From JADJLQ01 sp034439915 (GTDB lineage Bacteria > Bacteroidota > Bacteroidia > Chitinophagales > Saprospiraceae), in NCBI GenBank assembly GCA_034439915.1, contig JAWXBI010000287.1, forward strand, positions 1 through 14,948: a DNA stretch of 14,948 bases. Direction: 5' to 3'. Within the stretch, counting starts at the first letter, position 1; every line of letters begins with the position of its first letter. Position numbers and translations under genes: made by a program. The notes below the pieces were generated by a model. That model made no database searches. It was not told where the DNA came from and saw only the letters and a program-made list of their open reading frames with translations. Shown one piece after another: positions 1 to 7,472 of the stretch.

Positions 1-45
1 ACCTTTAACCTTTAACCTTTTAACCCTTAACCTTTTAACCCTTGA
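1..45. repeat. Short AT-rich tandem repeat, (C)CTTT(T)AA units
   Basis: About six head-to-tail units of 7-8 bases (CCTTTAA, CCTTTTAA, CCCTTAA). The last four include a 15-base pair of units, CCTTTTAACCCTTAA, repeated with one change at the end (TTAA to TTGA). The tract runs off the left edge, so its full length is unknown. It lies 3' of the DUF1080 gene. Variable copy number by polymerase slippage is possible; nothing shows a function. Confidence 0.7.
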
Positions 46-68
46 CATCCCGAAATTTCAATCGTCAA

Positions 69-1415
69 TCACTTAATTTCCCTGATCTTAATATTCCGGA
101 ACCACACTTCATCTCCATGGTCCTGGAGTAGGATATGACCGGTTGGCGCGGATGCAAAACCCGGATAGTTGGCATACTTACTCCTGGCCACCAGTGCTTT
201 AAAAATATTACTATTTCTTTCGTATTCCACCACTTTAAAACCATTGAGCCAATGCTGCACCCAATGATTGGGATTTACAATGATCCTGCCCTGATTCCAA
301 TCGCCTATTTTCCGCTGAAATCGTTTATCCAAGGGAGTCGATGGGATCAAGTCATATAAGCTGGCCAGGGTTCGGTTGCCTACGACACCTTGTTTGGCAT
401 CCGGATGCACGGAATCATCCAGGATCTGGTATTCCAATCCTATACCAGACTTGCCCCCCGAATCATATTTTTCGTCTACAAAATATTTTAAGCCTGAATT
501 GGCCCCTTTGTTAAGCTTAAAATCAAATACCAGTTCAAAAGCGCCGTATTGGTCCAACGTCACAATATCATTGCCTGTTTCAGAGCCATCGGATTTCATT
601 ACTCCGATGGCGCCTTCTTTGACTGTCCAATGTTTAGCTGGTTTTTGATTGGAATGGACATTGCGCCATCCTCCAAAATCATATCCATTGTATAATAGTT
701 TAAAACCCTGGAATTTTTCCGCTTCACTTAAATTATTGACCAGTAAATTGACCACAGGGGTCTGATCAAAGGGGTTTGGTTTTAGGTCACTGGTTTGTAT
801 CCGGATATTTCTCCACCGGATCTCGGTTCCTTCTTTCTGATCCTTTCCTATGCTATGTACCTGGAGTGCAATGAATCCTTTTAACGTAAGGTCATCCATC
901 AGGTGGGCAACCGGTATATTATTGATCCAGGTCCGGATCATTGGCCCTATGGCTTCGATACGAAATTTATTCCATTCATTTTTTTTAAACGCTGTTTTTG
1001 CCGGGTTATTGATGTCCGGGATATACAGCCAATCTCTGCGGGCTTCATCGTAAATTCCTCCGGACCAGGCACGGTCAGAAGGATCAATTTCCATTTGATA
1101 GCCATGGACTTTGCCGTCTTTAAACTCCGGCAAGGACAGGCTCCGAAACTGGATCCCGGAATTCATGCTGTTGTCCACTTTCAATTCCAACTCCAGGATA
1201 AAATCCCCATACTCCTGTTCCGTGACCAAAAAGGAATTGGGAGTATTGGACACGGTGGAGCCTACGATCTGTTTGTTTTCTACGCGATATTTGGCTTTTC
1301 CGTTGAGTTGTTTCCATCCCTGCAAATTGGTGCCGTTAAACAAATTGGTCCAGGTTTGAGCTTGTCCGCTTAAAACCAGGAATAAACTCAAAACGAATAC
1401 AATATTTATTTTCAT
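69..1415 (-). CDS. Secreted protein with two DUF1080 (3-keto-disaccharide hydrolase) domains
   Basis: This is a 448-residue protein with a Sec signal peptide (residues 1-20, hydrophobic core IVFVLSLFLVLS, likely cut after AQ). An upstream in-frame start at 1526 would add 37 residues ahead of this signal, so the ATG at 1415 is preferred. Two copies of the DUF1080 jelly-roll fold follow. Domain 1 (about 23-207) has LFNGTNLQGW, NSGIQFR, YQMEIDP and WRNIRI. Domain 2 (about 237-447) has LLYNGYDFGGW, NSGLKYFV, LEYQILDD and WFRNIKI. Family members act on 3-keto-glycosides or bind and cleave sugars outside the cytoplasm; the substrate here cannot be read from sequence. There is no T9SS tail, so a periplasmic location is likely. 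It is divergent from the DUF1800 gene. The family call is firm; catalytic activity is inferred. Confidence 0.9.
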   Translation of the reverse strand: MKINIVFVLSLFLVLSGQAQTWTNLFNGTNLQGWKQLNGKAKYRVENKQIVGSTVSNTPNSFLVTEQEYGDFILELELKVDNSMNSGIQFRSLSLPEFKDGKVHGYQMEIDPSDRAWSGGIYDEARRDWLYIPDINNPAKTAFKKNEWNKFRIEAIGPMIRTWINNIPVAHLMDDLTLKGFIALQVHSIGKDQKEGTEIRWRNIRIQTSDLKPNPFDQTPVVNLLVNNLSEAEKFQGFKLLYNGYDFGGWRNVHSNQKPAKHWTVKEGAIGVMKSDGSETGNDIVTLDQYGAFELVFDFKLNKGANSGLKYFVDEKYDSGGKSGIGLEYQILDDSVHPDAKQGVVGNRTLASLYDLIPSTPLDKRFQRKIGDWNQGRIIVNPNHWVQHWLNGFKVVEYERNSNIFKALVARSKYANYPGFASAPTGHILLQDHGDEVWFRNIKIREIK

Positions 1416-1536
1416 ACCATCAAGTTCAGATACCAAAATACTCCAGTTTGAGCAATCCTGCCAGATAAGATTAATTTTATGTCGATGAATTAAAATTGGT
1501 CGTCGACTATTAGGTGGACTGCCCAATATTTTGACT

Positions 1537-1544
1537 TATTTTTA
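1537..1544 (+). promoter_or_regulatory. Possible -7 box of the DUF1800-DUF1501 pair
   Basis: TATTTTTA matches the Bacteroidota -7 consensus TAnnTTTG at all fixed positions except the last, and ends 22 bases before the ATG at 1567. No clear TTG -33 element sits at the right distance (GTG at 1514-1516 is the nearest). An alternative in the same AT-rich stretch is TTGAC at 1531-1535 with TAGAAT at 1552-1557, but it would leave almost no leader. Confidence 0.25.
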
Positions 1545-1566
1545 GTTATAGTAGAATAATCAATTT

Positions 1567-3222
1567 ATGACCCCGGTGAATCAAAAAAATACCCCTTATT
1601 CCACACCGGATGAAGGTGGTCCCGGCACATTGGCCCAGATGTTGACCCAGGACCTGAATCCTTATTCCGGTAACTGGAACGAGAAGGAAATAAAACATTT
1701 GTTGCGCCGGACCTTATTTGGGACTCGTCACATCGAAGTTCAATCCTATCGCTCGCTGGGAAGCCTGGATAGAGCCCTCACTCATTTGTTTGACATAAAA
1801 CCATTGACCAACCTGCCCCTGGTCAACTATACGAATGGCGATGATATCAAAGAACCATCCGCCAAAGACGGCGGAACCTGGATCCATGAGGCCTGGTTGA
1901 ATGAAATCGAATATTACCGCCTGCTTTCCTTAAAAACATGGTGGCTGGACCTGATGCTGAAAGATCAAACCATTTTTGAAAAAATGGTTATGTTTTGGCA
2001 CAATCATATCCCCGTTGAAATGGTGGGAATTTTTCATGCACGTCAGGCATTTGATTACCTAATGACCCTGCGTAGATATGCGCTGGGCAACTTTAAACAA
2101 CTGGTCAAAGCCCTTACGGTCGACCCCTTGATGCTTTTTTATCTCAATGGAAATCAAAACGATAAATCTGCACCGGATGAAAATTATGCGCGGGAACTTC
2201 AGGAACTATTTTGTATTGGAAAAGGTCCGGATGCTAAATTTACTGAAGATGATGTGAAAGCGGCTGCCAGGGTATTGACCGGATGGAAAACAGATTATTT
2301 GAAGCCCAAGACTGTTTTTGCTCCATGGGCCCATGATACCCAGGACAAAACGTTTTCGTCCTTTTATAATAACAAAGTAATCAAAGGCCGTTCGGGTGAT
2401 GCGGGTCGGGAAGAATTGGATGAACTGATCGATATGATAGTCACCCATCCCGAAACCGCTTTATTTGTCTGCAGAAAACTTTATCGTTTTTTTGTTTATC
2501 CGGAAATATCCGATTGGACAGAGATCAATATAATCCGACCATTAGCGGATATTTTCACCCAGAACAATTTTGAAATATTGCCAGTCCTAAAAACCTTGCT
2601 GGGCAGCAATCATTTTTTTGATCCCCTTTTGCGCCTGGCAATGATCAAGTCCCCATTGGATTATTCAATAGGGCTTAGCAGGCATTTTAATATGTTGTTT
2701 CCTGAAAGCCCCCCCGACTATAAAGCGAAATATCAGGCTCAGACCGTGATGTATTATTTCCTGACGAGTTTTCAGCAGGACATTGGTGACCCTCCCAACG
2801 TTTCCGGGTGGCCAGCCTACTATCAATTTCCTCAATATGATAAGTCCTGGATAAGCACCCATACTGTACATCAGCGGGGCATCCATTCAGATATGCTGGT
2901 ATGGTACGGATATCAGATGGACCATGGAGTAGCTATTATTGATTGGATTGCCTACACCGGTACATTTAATCAGCCGGAGAATCCTACCATACTGATCGAT
3001 GAGGTCCTGGCCCGATTATATGATGTGCCCGTAGACCCGGAAGTAAAAAAGTACCTTAAATCTATCCTTTTATCAGGCCAGATCAATGAATATTATTGGA
3101 CAGGCGCCTGGCTGGAATGGAAAGCCAAACCGAATGATGCTATGGTCCGCAATACCCTAGAAGTACGTCTAAAAATATTTTACCAGTTTATCCTGCAAAT
3201 GGACGAATACCAAATCATGTAA
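1567..3222 (+). CDS. DUF1800 family protein
   Basis: This 551-residue protein is typical of DUF1800. It has the N-terminal NPYSG..W...E..HLLRRT.FG segment (31-52), the FWHNHIPVE motif (143-151), and the NYARELQELFCIGKG...FTEDDVKAAARVLTGW block (207-240). The biochemical function of the family is unknown. In many bacteria the gene sits directly before a DUF1501 gene, as here with 5 bases between stop and start, so the products probably work together and are co-transcribed. The first 30 residues are polar and show no signal peptide, although the partner is clearly exported. Either it stays in the cytoplasm or it leaves by another route. The ATG start is supported by a non-coding AT-rich stretch just upstream. 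Confidence 0.92.
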   Translation: MTPVNQKNTPYSTPDEGGPGTLAQMLTQDLNPYSGNWNEKEIKHLLRRTLFGTRHIEVQSYRSLGSLDRALTHLFDIKPLTNLPLVNYTNGDDIKEPSAKDGGTWIHEAWLNEIEYYRLLSLKTWWLDLMLKDQTIFEKMVMFWHNHIPVEMVGIFHARQAFDYLMTLRRYALGNFKQLVKALTVDPLMLFYLNGNQNDKSAPDENYARELQELFCIGKGPDAKFTEDDVKAAARVLTGWKTDYLKPKTVFAPWAHDTQDKTFSSFYNNKVIKGRSGDAGREELDELIDMIVTHPETALFVCRKLYRFFVYPEISDWTEINIIRPLADIFTQNNFEILPVLKTLLGSNHFFDPLLRLAMIKSPLDYSIGLSRHFNMLFPESPPDYKAKYQAQTVMYYFLTSFQQDIGDPPNVSGWPAYYQFPQYDKSWISTHTVHQRGIHSDMLVWYGYQMDHGVAIIDWIAYTGTFNQPENPTILIDEVLARLYDVPVDPEVKKYLKSILLSGQINEYYWTGAWLEWKAKPNDAMVRNTLEVRLKIFYQFILQMDEYQIM

Positions 3223-3227
3223 GGCCC

Positions 3228-4799
3228 ATGAAAAGAAGAAATTTTTTACAATTTGCCGGTTCGGGCCTGGCAGCTACCTCCTGGGTCCCCAACCTCAACG
3301 CTGCCAAAGCGCCTCAATGGTTTGACTGGTTCAAGCTGGATACTGACCGGGTATTGGTCATCATTCAACTCGATGGGGGCAATGACGGACTGAATACTGT
3401 CGTGCCTTTGGATCAAATGGACTTGTATCAGAAATCCAGGACTACGGTGGCCTTACCGGCCAATCAGGTATTAAGTTTGAATACTACGATCAAAACAGGT
3501 TTACACCCCGCTTTAGATGAAATCAGGGGAATGTATAATGAAGGCAGGGTAAAAATCATTCAATCGGTAGGTTACCCCATGCCCAATTATTCGCATTTCA
3601 GGTCCACAGATATATGGATGTCAGGGTCCGATGCCGAAGAAATATTGAGTACAGGCTGGGCAGGCAGGTACCTTAACTATGAGTACCCCAATTTTCCAAA
3701 TGGTTTCCCCAGCACCGATATGCCGGATCCACTTTCCGTAGAAATCGGCTATGGGCAGTCTCTGACTTTCCAGGGGCCATCCACCAATATGAGTGTGACC
3801 ATTGCCGATCCGGATTCATTCAACAAACTGATCCAGGGCATCGAAACTCCCCTTCCTCCAACCCCTTACGGAGATAAACTGGGATATGTCAGGCTGGTAA
3901 AAAAACAATCCAATTTGTATGGTGAGCGTATGAAGGAAGCTTCGAAAAAAGCAAAAAACAAAGCGACCTATCCCAATGACAATGATTTGGGTGAACAACT
4001 TAAAATCGTAGCCCGATTAATAGCCGGGGGCTTGAAAACCAGGATATATAAAGTAAATGTAAATGGATTTGATACCCATGATAACCAGGTGCGGGCCGAC
4101 AATCACCTCACGGGTGAACATGCCAACCTCCTTCGTAAATTATCCTCCGGTATTAAAGCCTTTATGGATGACCTCACCGGTTTAGGTTTGCAGGACAGGG
4201 TCATCGGGATGACCGCATCCGAATTCGGCAGGCGGATTATTTCCAATGCCAGCGGGGGTACAGACCATGGTGCTGCCGCGCCGCTGATTTTATTTGGAAA
4301 CGCTATTCAAGGTGGAATAACCGGCAACAACCCCACGTTGCCGGCAAAAGCGGAATGGGATGATAATATACCCATGCAATATGATTTCAGGTCGGTTTAC
4401 GGCAGTTTGCTGGAATCCTGGTTTTGTATTTCAAAAACCGATGTTCAAAATGTGTTGACCAAAAACTACCAATCTTTACCGGTGATAAAAACTGCTTACA
4501 GCTGCCTTTCTACACCGACCCATGAAGAAAATGTTAAGCAGGGAATCTCTATTTTAAATACCTACCCCAACCCATTTACCCAATTGATCAATTTTAACGT
4601 GACCTCATTGGGAGAATGGTCCAGCCTGAATATTTTTAATCCGGGAGGACAGGTGATTAAAACTATTCAACAGGGTATTTTAAAATCAGGAGAGAGCCAA
4701 TTTTATTGGAATTCTGAAGACCTGCCGCCGGGAAATTATTACGTGCGGTTTCAAACCGGTGCTGTTCAACAAACTAAATTAATCACAAAAGTTTTTTAA
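3228..4799 (+). CDS. DUF1501 family protein with T9SS type A sorting domain
   Basis: This 523-residue protein starts with KRRNFLQFAGSGLAAT, a twin-Arg-like signal (RR at 3-4) with a short hydrophobic core, probably cut near residue 25. The body (about 40-415) is DUF1501, an alkaline phosphatase/sulfatase-like fold: LDGGNDGLNTVVP (48-60), FDTHDNQ (281-287), SEFGRR (331-336), GTDHGAAAP (344-352). The C-terminus (about 440-523) is a Por-type T9SS sorting domain: YPNPF (446-450), then GGQVIKT, LPPGNYYVRF and a final KLITKVF. The protein is therefore expected to cross the outer membrane and be attached or released outside. It is probably co-transcribed with the DUF1800 gene and converges on metX, with 11 bases between the stop codons. 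The enzymatic role of DUF1501 is not established. Confidence 0.93.
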   Translation: MKRRNFLQFAGSGLAATSWVPNLNAAKAPQWFDWFKLDTDRVLVIIQLDGGNDGLNTVVPLDQMDLYQKSRTTVALPANQVLSLNTTIKTGLHPALDEIRGMYNEGRVKIIQSVGYPMPNYSHFRSTDIWMSGSDAEEILSTGWAGRYLNYEYPNFPNGFPSTDMPDPLSVEIGYGQSLTFQGPSTNMSVTIADPDSFNKLIQGIETPLPPTPYGDKLGYVRLVKKQSNLYGERMKEASKKAKNKATYPNDNDLGEQLKIVARLIAGGLKTRIYKVNVNGFDTHDNQVRADNHLTGEHANLLRKLSSGIKAFMDDLTGLGLQDRVIGMTASEFGRRIISNASGGTDHGAAAPLILFGNAIQGGITGNNPTLPAKAEWDDNIPMQYDFRSVYGSLLESWFCISKTDVQNVLTKNYQSLPVIKTAYSCLSTPTHEENVKQGISILNTYPNPFTQLINFNVTSLGEWSSLNIFNPGGQVIKTIQQGILKSGESQFYWNSEDLPPGNYYVRFQTGAVQQTKLITKVF

Positions 4800-4810
4800 T
4801 CTGGTATAGT

Positions 4811-5809
4811 TTAGATTCCAAACCTTTTTTTAATTACCGCTCCGATCTCCTCATACTCCAGTAAAAATCCATCGTGGCCGTAGTCCGAATGAATTTTATC
4901 CAGGGTAGCACCCGGTATATAGTCAGCTAATAACTTTTGTTCTGCAAGCGGGAATAAGATATCCGTATTGATGCCAATGACAGCACAACTGGCTTTGATC
5001 ATGGACAATGCATGTGGAATCCCTCCGCGGCCCCTGCCAACATGATGGCTATCCATGGCCTTACTCAGCGTGATATAAGAATAAGCATCAAACCTTCGGC
5101 TCAGTTTAAGACCCTGGTAACGCTGATAAGAAGATGCCTTAAAATCATCGATTTTATCCTCCGTTTCATACTGTTTGATATCAAAGGTGATATAATGTCG
5201 GTAGGATAAAAGAGCCAGACCCCTGGCAGCCTCCAATCCCCGCGGGTTGATATTTCCTTCGGCATCTTTACCTGCCTCAATAGCCATTCTCTGGGCTTCA
5301 TTAAAAGCAATACCCCAGGGTGAATGTTTTGCATTGCAAGACAAAAGGCAAATATGTTTAAATGTATAGGGTGAGGCAATTGCCCAATCTACTACCTGTT
5401 GCCCCCCCATTGAACCACCAATACATAAAAAGATCTCCTTTATGCCTAACTGTGCTTGTAAAATTCGGTGAGCTGCAACCATGTCCCTAATGGTGATCAA
5501 TGGGAAGATACCACCGAAGGCAGCCCCGGTTTCTGGATTTAACGTGGTCGGTCCAATAGTGCCATAACAGGACCCCAAAATATTGGCGCAGATCACCCGG
5601 TACTGTCCGGGGTTAAATAACTTTCCTTCTCCTACCAATCCAGGCCACCATTCTGCAGGGTCTGCATTGGCCGTCAAGGCATGACATATCCATATCACGG
5701 GCAAATTGAGGTCTCCGGTATCGGTATACGAAATATCCAGGAAAGGCAGGGATAAGCCACACTCCAGGGTTAGTGCTTGATCGGAATGGAAGACGTTTAT
5801 TTTTGACAC
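4811..5809 (-). CDS. metX: Homoserine O-acyltransferase (MetX, alpha/beta hydrolase)
   Basis: It acylates the hydroxyl of L-homoserine, most likely from acetyl-CoA, in the first committed step of methionine synthesis in the cytoplasm. Seen from the GTG at 5809 the protein has 332 residues, near the low end for the family. The catalytic triad is visible: nucleophile Ser133 in GGSMGGQQ, Asp283 in INTDILFP, His312 in DYGHDGFLLE. Family motifs CHALTANADPAEWW and NILGSCYGTIGPT are present. No in-frame ATG exists: a stop lies at 5831-5833, leaving TTG (5821) or GTG (5809). The TTG is inside a perfect TAnnTTTG box, so GTG is preferred; 5821 would add four residues. Its partner metZ lies in the divergent unit. 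Acetyl versus succinyl specificity is not settled by sequence. Confidence 0.93.
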   Translation of the reverse strand: MSKINVFHSDQALTLECGLSLPFLDISYTDTGDLNLPVIWICHALTANADPAEWWPGLVGEGKLFNPGQYRVICANILGSCYGTIGPTTLNPETGAAFGGIFPLITIRDMVAAHRILQAQLGIKEIFLCIGGSMGGQQVVDWAIASPYTFKHICLLSCNAKHSPWGIAFNEAQRMAIEAGKDAEGNINPRGLEAARGLALLSYRHYITFDIKQYETEDKIDDFKASSYQRYQGLKLSRRFDAYSYITLSKAMDSHHVGRGRGGIPHALSMIKASCAVIGINTDILFPLAEQKLLADYIPGATLDKIHSDYGHDGFLLEYEEIGAVIKKRFGI

Positions 5810-5818
5810 GATGAAAGG

Positions 5819-5850
5819 CAAAAATAGAAATCAATTAGCTTTGCACCCAA
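5819..5850 (-). promoter_or_regulatory. metX promoter: TTG (-33) and TATTTTTG (-7)
   Basis: Read on the minus strand, TTG at 5850-5848 is followed after 21 bases by TATTTTTG at 5826-5819. Both the sequence and the 17-23 base spacing fit the TTG/TAnnTTTG promoter described for Flavobacterium and Bacteroides. Transcription would begin near 5812, a few bases before the GTG, giving an almost leaderless mRNA. Confidence 0.55.
5836..5843 (+). promoter_or_regulatory. -7 box of the osmC-like/metZ operon
   Basis: TAGCTTTG is an exact TAnnTTTG match ending 19 bases before the ATG at 5863. A good TTG -33 is not seen at normal spacing (ATG at 5811-5813 is the nearest, one mismatch). It lies between the -33 and -7 elements of the divergent metX promoter, so the two polymerase sites overlap. 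Confidence 0.5.
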
Positions 5851-5862
5851 TTTAAAATAAAG

Positions 5863-6282
5863 ATGCTGATTAAACTCCGGAAATTAGAAGATCCCCTTCA
5901 TTTTGAAGCGGTCAACGAAGCCGGAAGAACTGTTCAAATGGATGCCAAAATAACCGCGGGAGGTACTGGCCACTCAATGGGTCCGATGGAAACATTGATC
6001 AGTGCCCTGGGTGGATGCAGTTCCATTGATATCGTATTGTTATTAAAAAAGTTTAGACAGGATTTAAAAGACCTTCAGGTGGAGATCCAGGCCGATCGCG
6101 ACCCTGTTCAGATCCCTTCATTATTTATTCGTATTCATGCCCACTATCATCTATACGGAGCGCTTGACCCCAAGAAAGTTGAAAAAGCAATTTCACTGTC
6201 TATTGATAAATATTGTTCTGTTTCTCAAATATTAAAAAAGACGGTACCCATTACCTATTCATTTTCCATTCACCCTGCATGA
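5863..6282 (+). CDS. OsmC family protein
   Basis: This 139-residue protein has the compact OsmC/Ohr fold. The two conserved redox cysteines are present: Cys52 in SALGGCSSIDI at the start of the central helix and Cys118 in DKYCSV. The N-terminal strand region contains the AGGTGHSMGPMETLISAL segment of the family. OsmC/Ohr proteins reduce organic hydroperoxides with thiol chemistry, but many paralogues of this shorter YhfA-like type have no proven activity. It is the first gene of a unit with the homoserine sulfhydrylase and overlaps it by 4 bases (ATGA), so translation is probably coupled. Placement next to a sulfide-using enzyme suggests a role in sulfur or thiol metabolism, which is inference. 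Confidence 0.9.
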   Translation: MLIKLRKLEDPLHFEAVNEAGRTVQMDAKITAGGTGHSMGPMETLISALGGCSSIDIVLLLKKFRQDLKDLQVEIQADRDPVQIPSLFIRIHAHYHLYGALDPKKVEKAISLSIDKYCSVSQILKKTVPITYSFSIHPA

Positions 6283-7472
6283 GTTCAAGAAAATTTAAGA
6301 CAGAGACCCTGGCTATTCGCCAGCAAATGGCACAGACCCGGCATGGAGAGCACAGTGTTCCCCTGTACCTCACCTCCAGTTATGCCTTTGATTCAGGGGA
6401 TGAAATGGCTGACGCATTTGCAGGTGTTATTGATGCCAATGTCTATTCCAGATATTCCAATCCGAATGTGGAGGAGCTGGTGACCAAGTTTTGTTCTTTG
6501 GAAGGAGCTGCTGCCGGGATTGCCACTTCGACGGGCATGGCTGCCATTTTCAGCACGTTCGGGGGCCTCCTGCAGCAAGGAGATCATATTATAGCATCGA
6601 GAGCATTGTTTGGCTCAGCCATCCAGATCTTATCCCATATTTTACCCAAATGGAATATTACCTGTACCTATGTAGACCCCGTGGACATCGGAAGTTGGGA
6701 TGCAGCGGTGCAACCCAATACCAGGATGGTTTTCCTCGAAACCCCTTCCAACCCATCGCTTTGGATCACTGACCTGGAAAAAGCAGGTGATTTTTGTAAA
6801 AGCAATGGGTTGATTTATGTCGTAGACAATTGTTTTGCTACGCCCATTTTGCAACAACCTATAAAATATGGGGCTTCCCTGGTAATTCATTCGGCCACCA
6901 AATACGCTGATGGCCATGGAAGGGTGTTAGGGGGTATCATAGTAGGCACAAATGAGTTGATGGAAAAAATCACTTTTTTTAACCGGCACACCGGGCCTTC
7001 TCTTTCCGCTTTCAATGCCTGGATACTCAGCAAATCGCTGGAAACGCTGGCTTTAAGAGTGAGGGCCCATTCAGCACAGGCTGCAGAACTGGCCCGGCGA
7101 TTAAAAGACCATCCCAAGTTGGACCAGGTGATCTACCCGTTTGCTTCCGATCACCCGCAGGTAGAGTTAGCTAAAAAACAAATGGAAGCCGGCGGAGGAA
7201 TCTTAGGGGTCAAAGTGAAAGGGGATTATGTCCATACCCTGCAATTTATTAATCAATTGGAAATGATTTCGGTTTCACCCAACCTGGGAGATACCCGGAC
7301 AATAGTAACCCATCCTACTTCCAGCACACATTGCAGGATGACGGAGGCTGAGCGGTTGCTGGTAGGTATTCCGCCCAATCTGGTCCGGTTTAGTGTGGGC
7401 CTGGAACATATAGATGATATCGAGGAAGATATTCAAATAGCACTTTCCAAAATGCAAAAGGCTGGTTTATGA
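6279..7472 (+). CDS. metZ: O-succinylhomoserine/O-acetylhomoserine sulfhydrylase (MetZ-type, PLP)
   Basis: This cytoplasmic PLP enzyme of the Cys/Met metabolism family joins sulfide to the O-acylhomoserine made by MetX, giving homocysteine. It has 397 residues, normal for the family. Visible motifs are VYSRYSNPNVEELV (56-69, PLP phosphate and partner-subunit contacts), STGMAAI, the FLETPSNP segment (152-159), the aspartate of VVDN (183) that contacts the pyridine nitrogen, Lys208 in HSATKYADGHGR forming the Schiff base, and SVGLEHIDD near the C-terminus. The ATG at 6279 overlaps the osmC-like stop; an upstream in-frame ATG at 6213 lies inside that gene and is not needed. Succinyl versus acetyl preference is uncertain; the pairing with metX favours O-acetylhomoserine. 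Confidence 0.93.
   Translation: MSSRKFKTETLAIRQQMAQTRHGEHSVPLYLTSSYAFDSGDEMADAFAGVIDANVYSRYSNPNVEELVTKFCSLEGAAAGIATSTGMAAIFSTFGGLLQQGDHIIASRALFGSAIQILSHILPKWNITCTYVDPVDIGSWDAAVQPNTRMVFLETPSNPSLWITDLEKAGDFCKSNGLIYVVDNCFATPILQQPIKYGASLVIHSATKYADGHGRVLGGIIVGTNELMEKITFFNRHTGPSLSAFNAWILSKSLETLALRVRAHSAQAAELARRLKDHPKLDQVIYPFASDHPQVELAKKQMEAGGGILGVKVKGDYVHTLQFINQLEMISVSPNLGDTRTIVTHPTSSTHCRMTEAERLLVGIPPNLVRFSVGLEHIDDIEEDIQIALSKMQKAGL

Noticed and set aside
903..1373. 156-codon plus-strand open frame opposite the DUF1080 gene
   Set aside because: It is antisense to a well-supported two-domain gene and its translation shows no recognisable domain.
1416..1526. 37-residue N-terminal extension of the DUF1080 protein
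   Set aside because: The extra residues are polar and precede a clear Sec signal peptide, which should be at the N-terminus.
4798..4832. Bidirectional terminator between the DUF1501 gene and metX
   Set aside because: AATCT/AGATT gives only five AT-rich pairs with a 10-base loop. The plus-strand T run starts seven bases after the stem and the minus strand is followed by A residues, so it is not a convincing terminator.
5810..5862. SAM-type riboswitch controlling metX or metZ
   Set aside because: The space between the divergent starts is too short for any known SAM aptamer and no conserved core is seen.
6213..6278. 22-residue N-terminal extension of MetZ
   Set aside because: It lies inside the osmC-like gene in another frame, while the ATGA overlap at 6279 gives a normal MetZ N-terminus.
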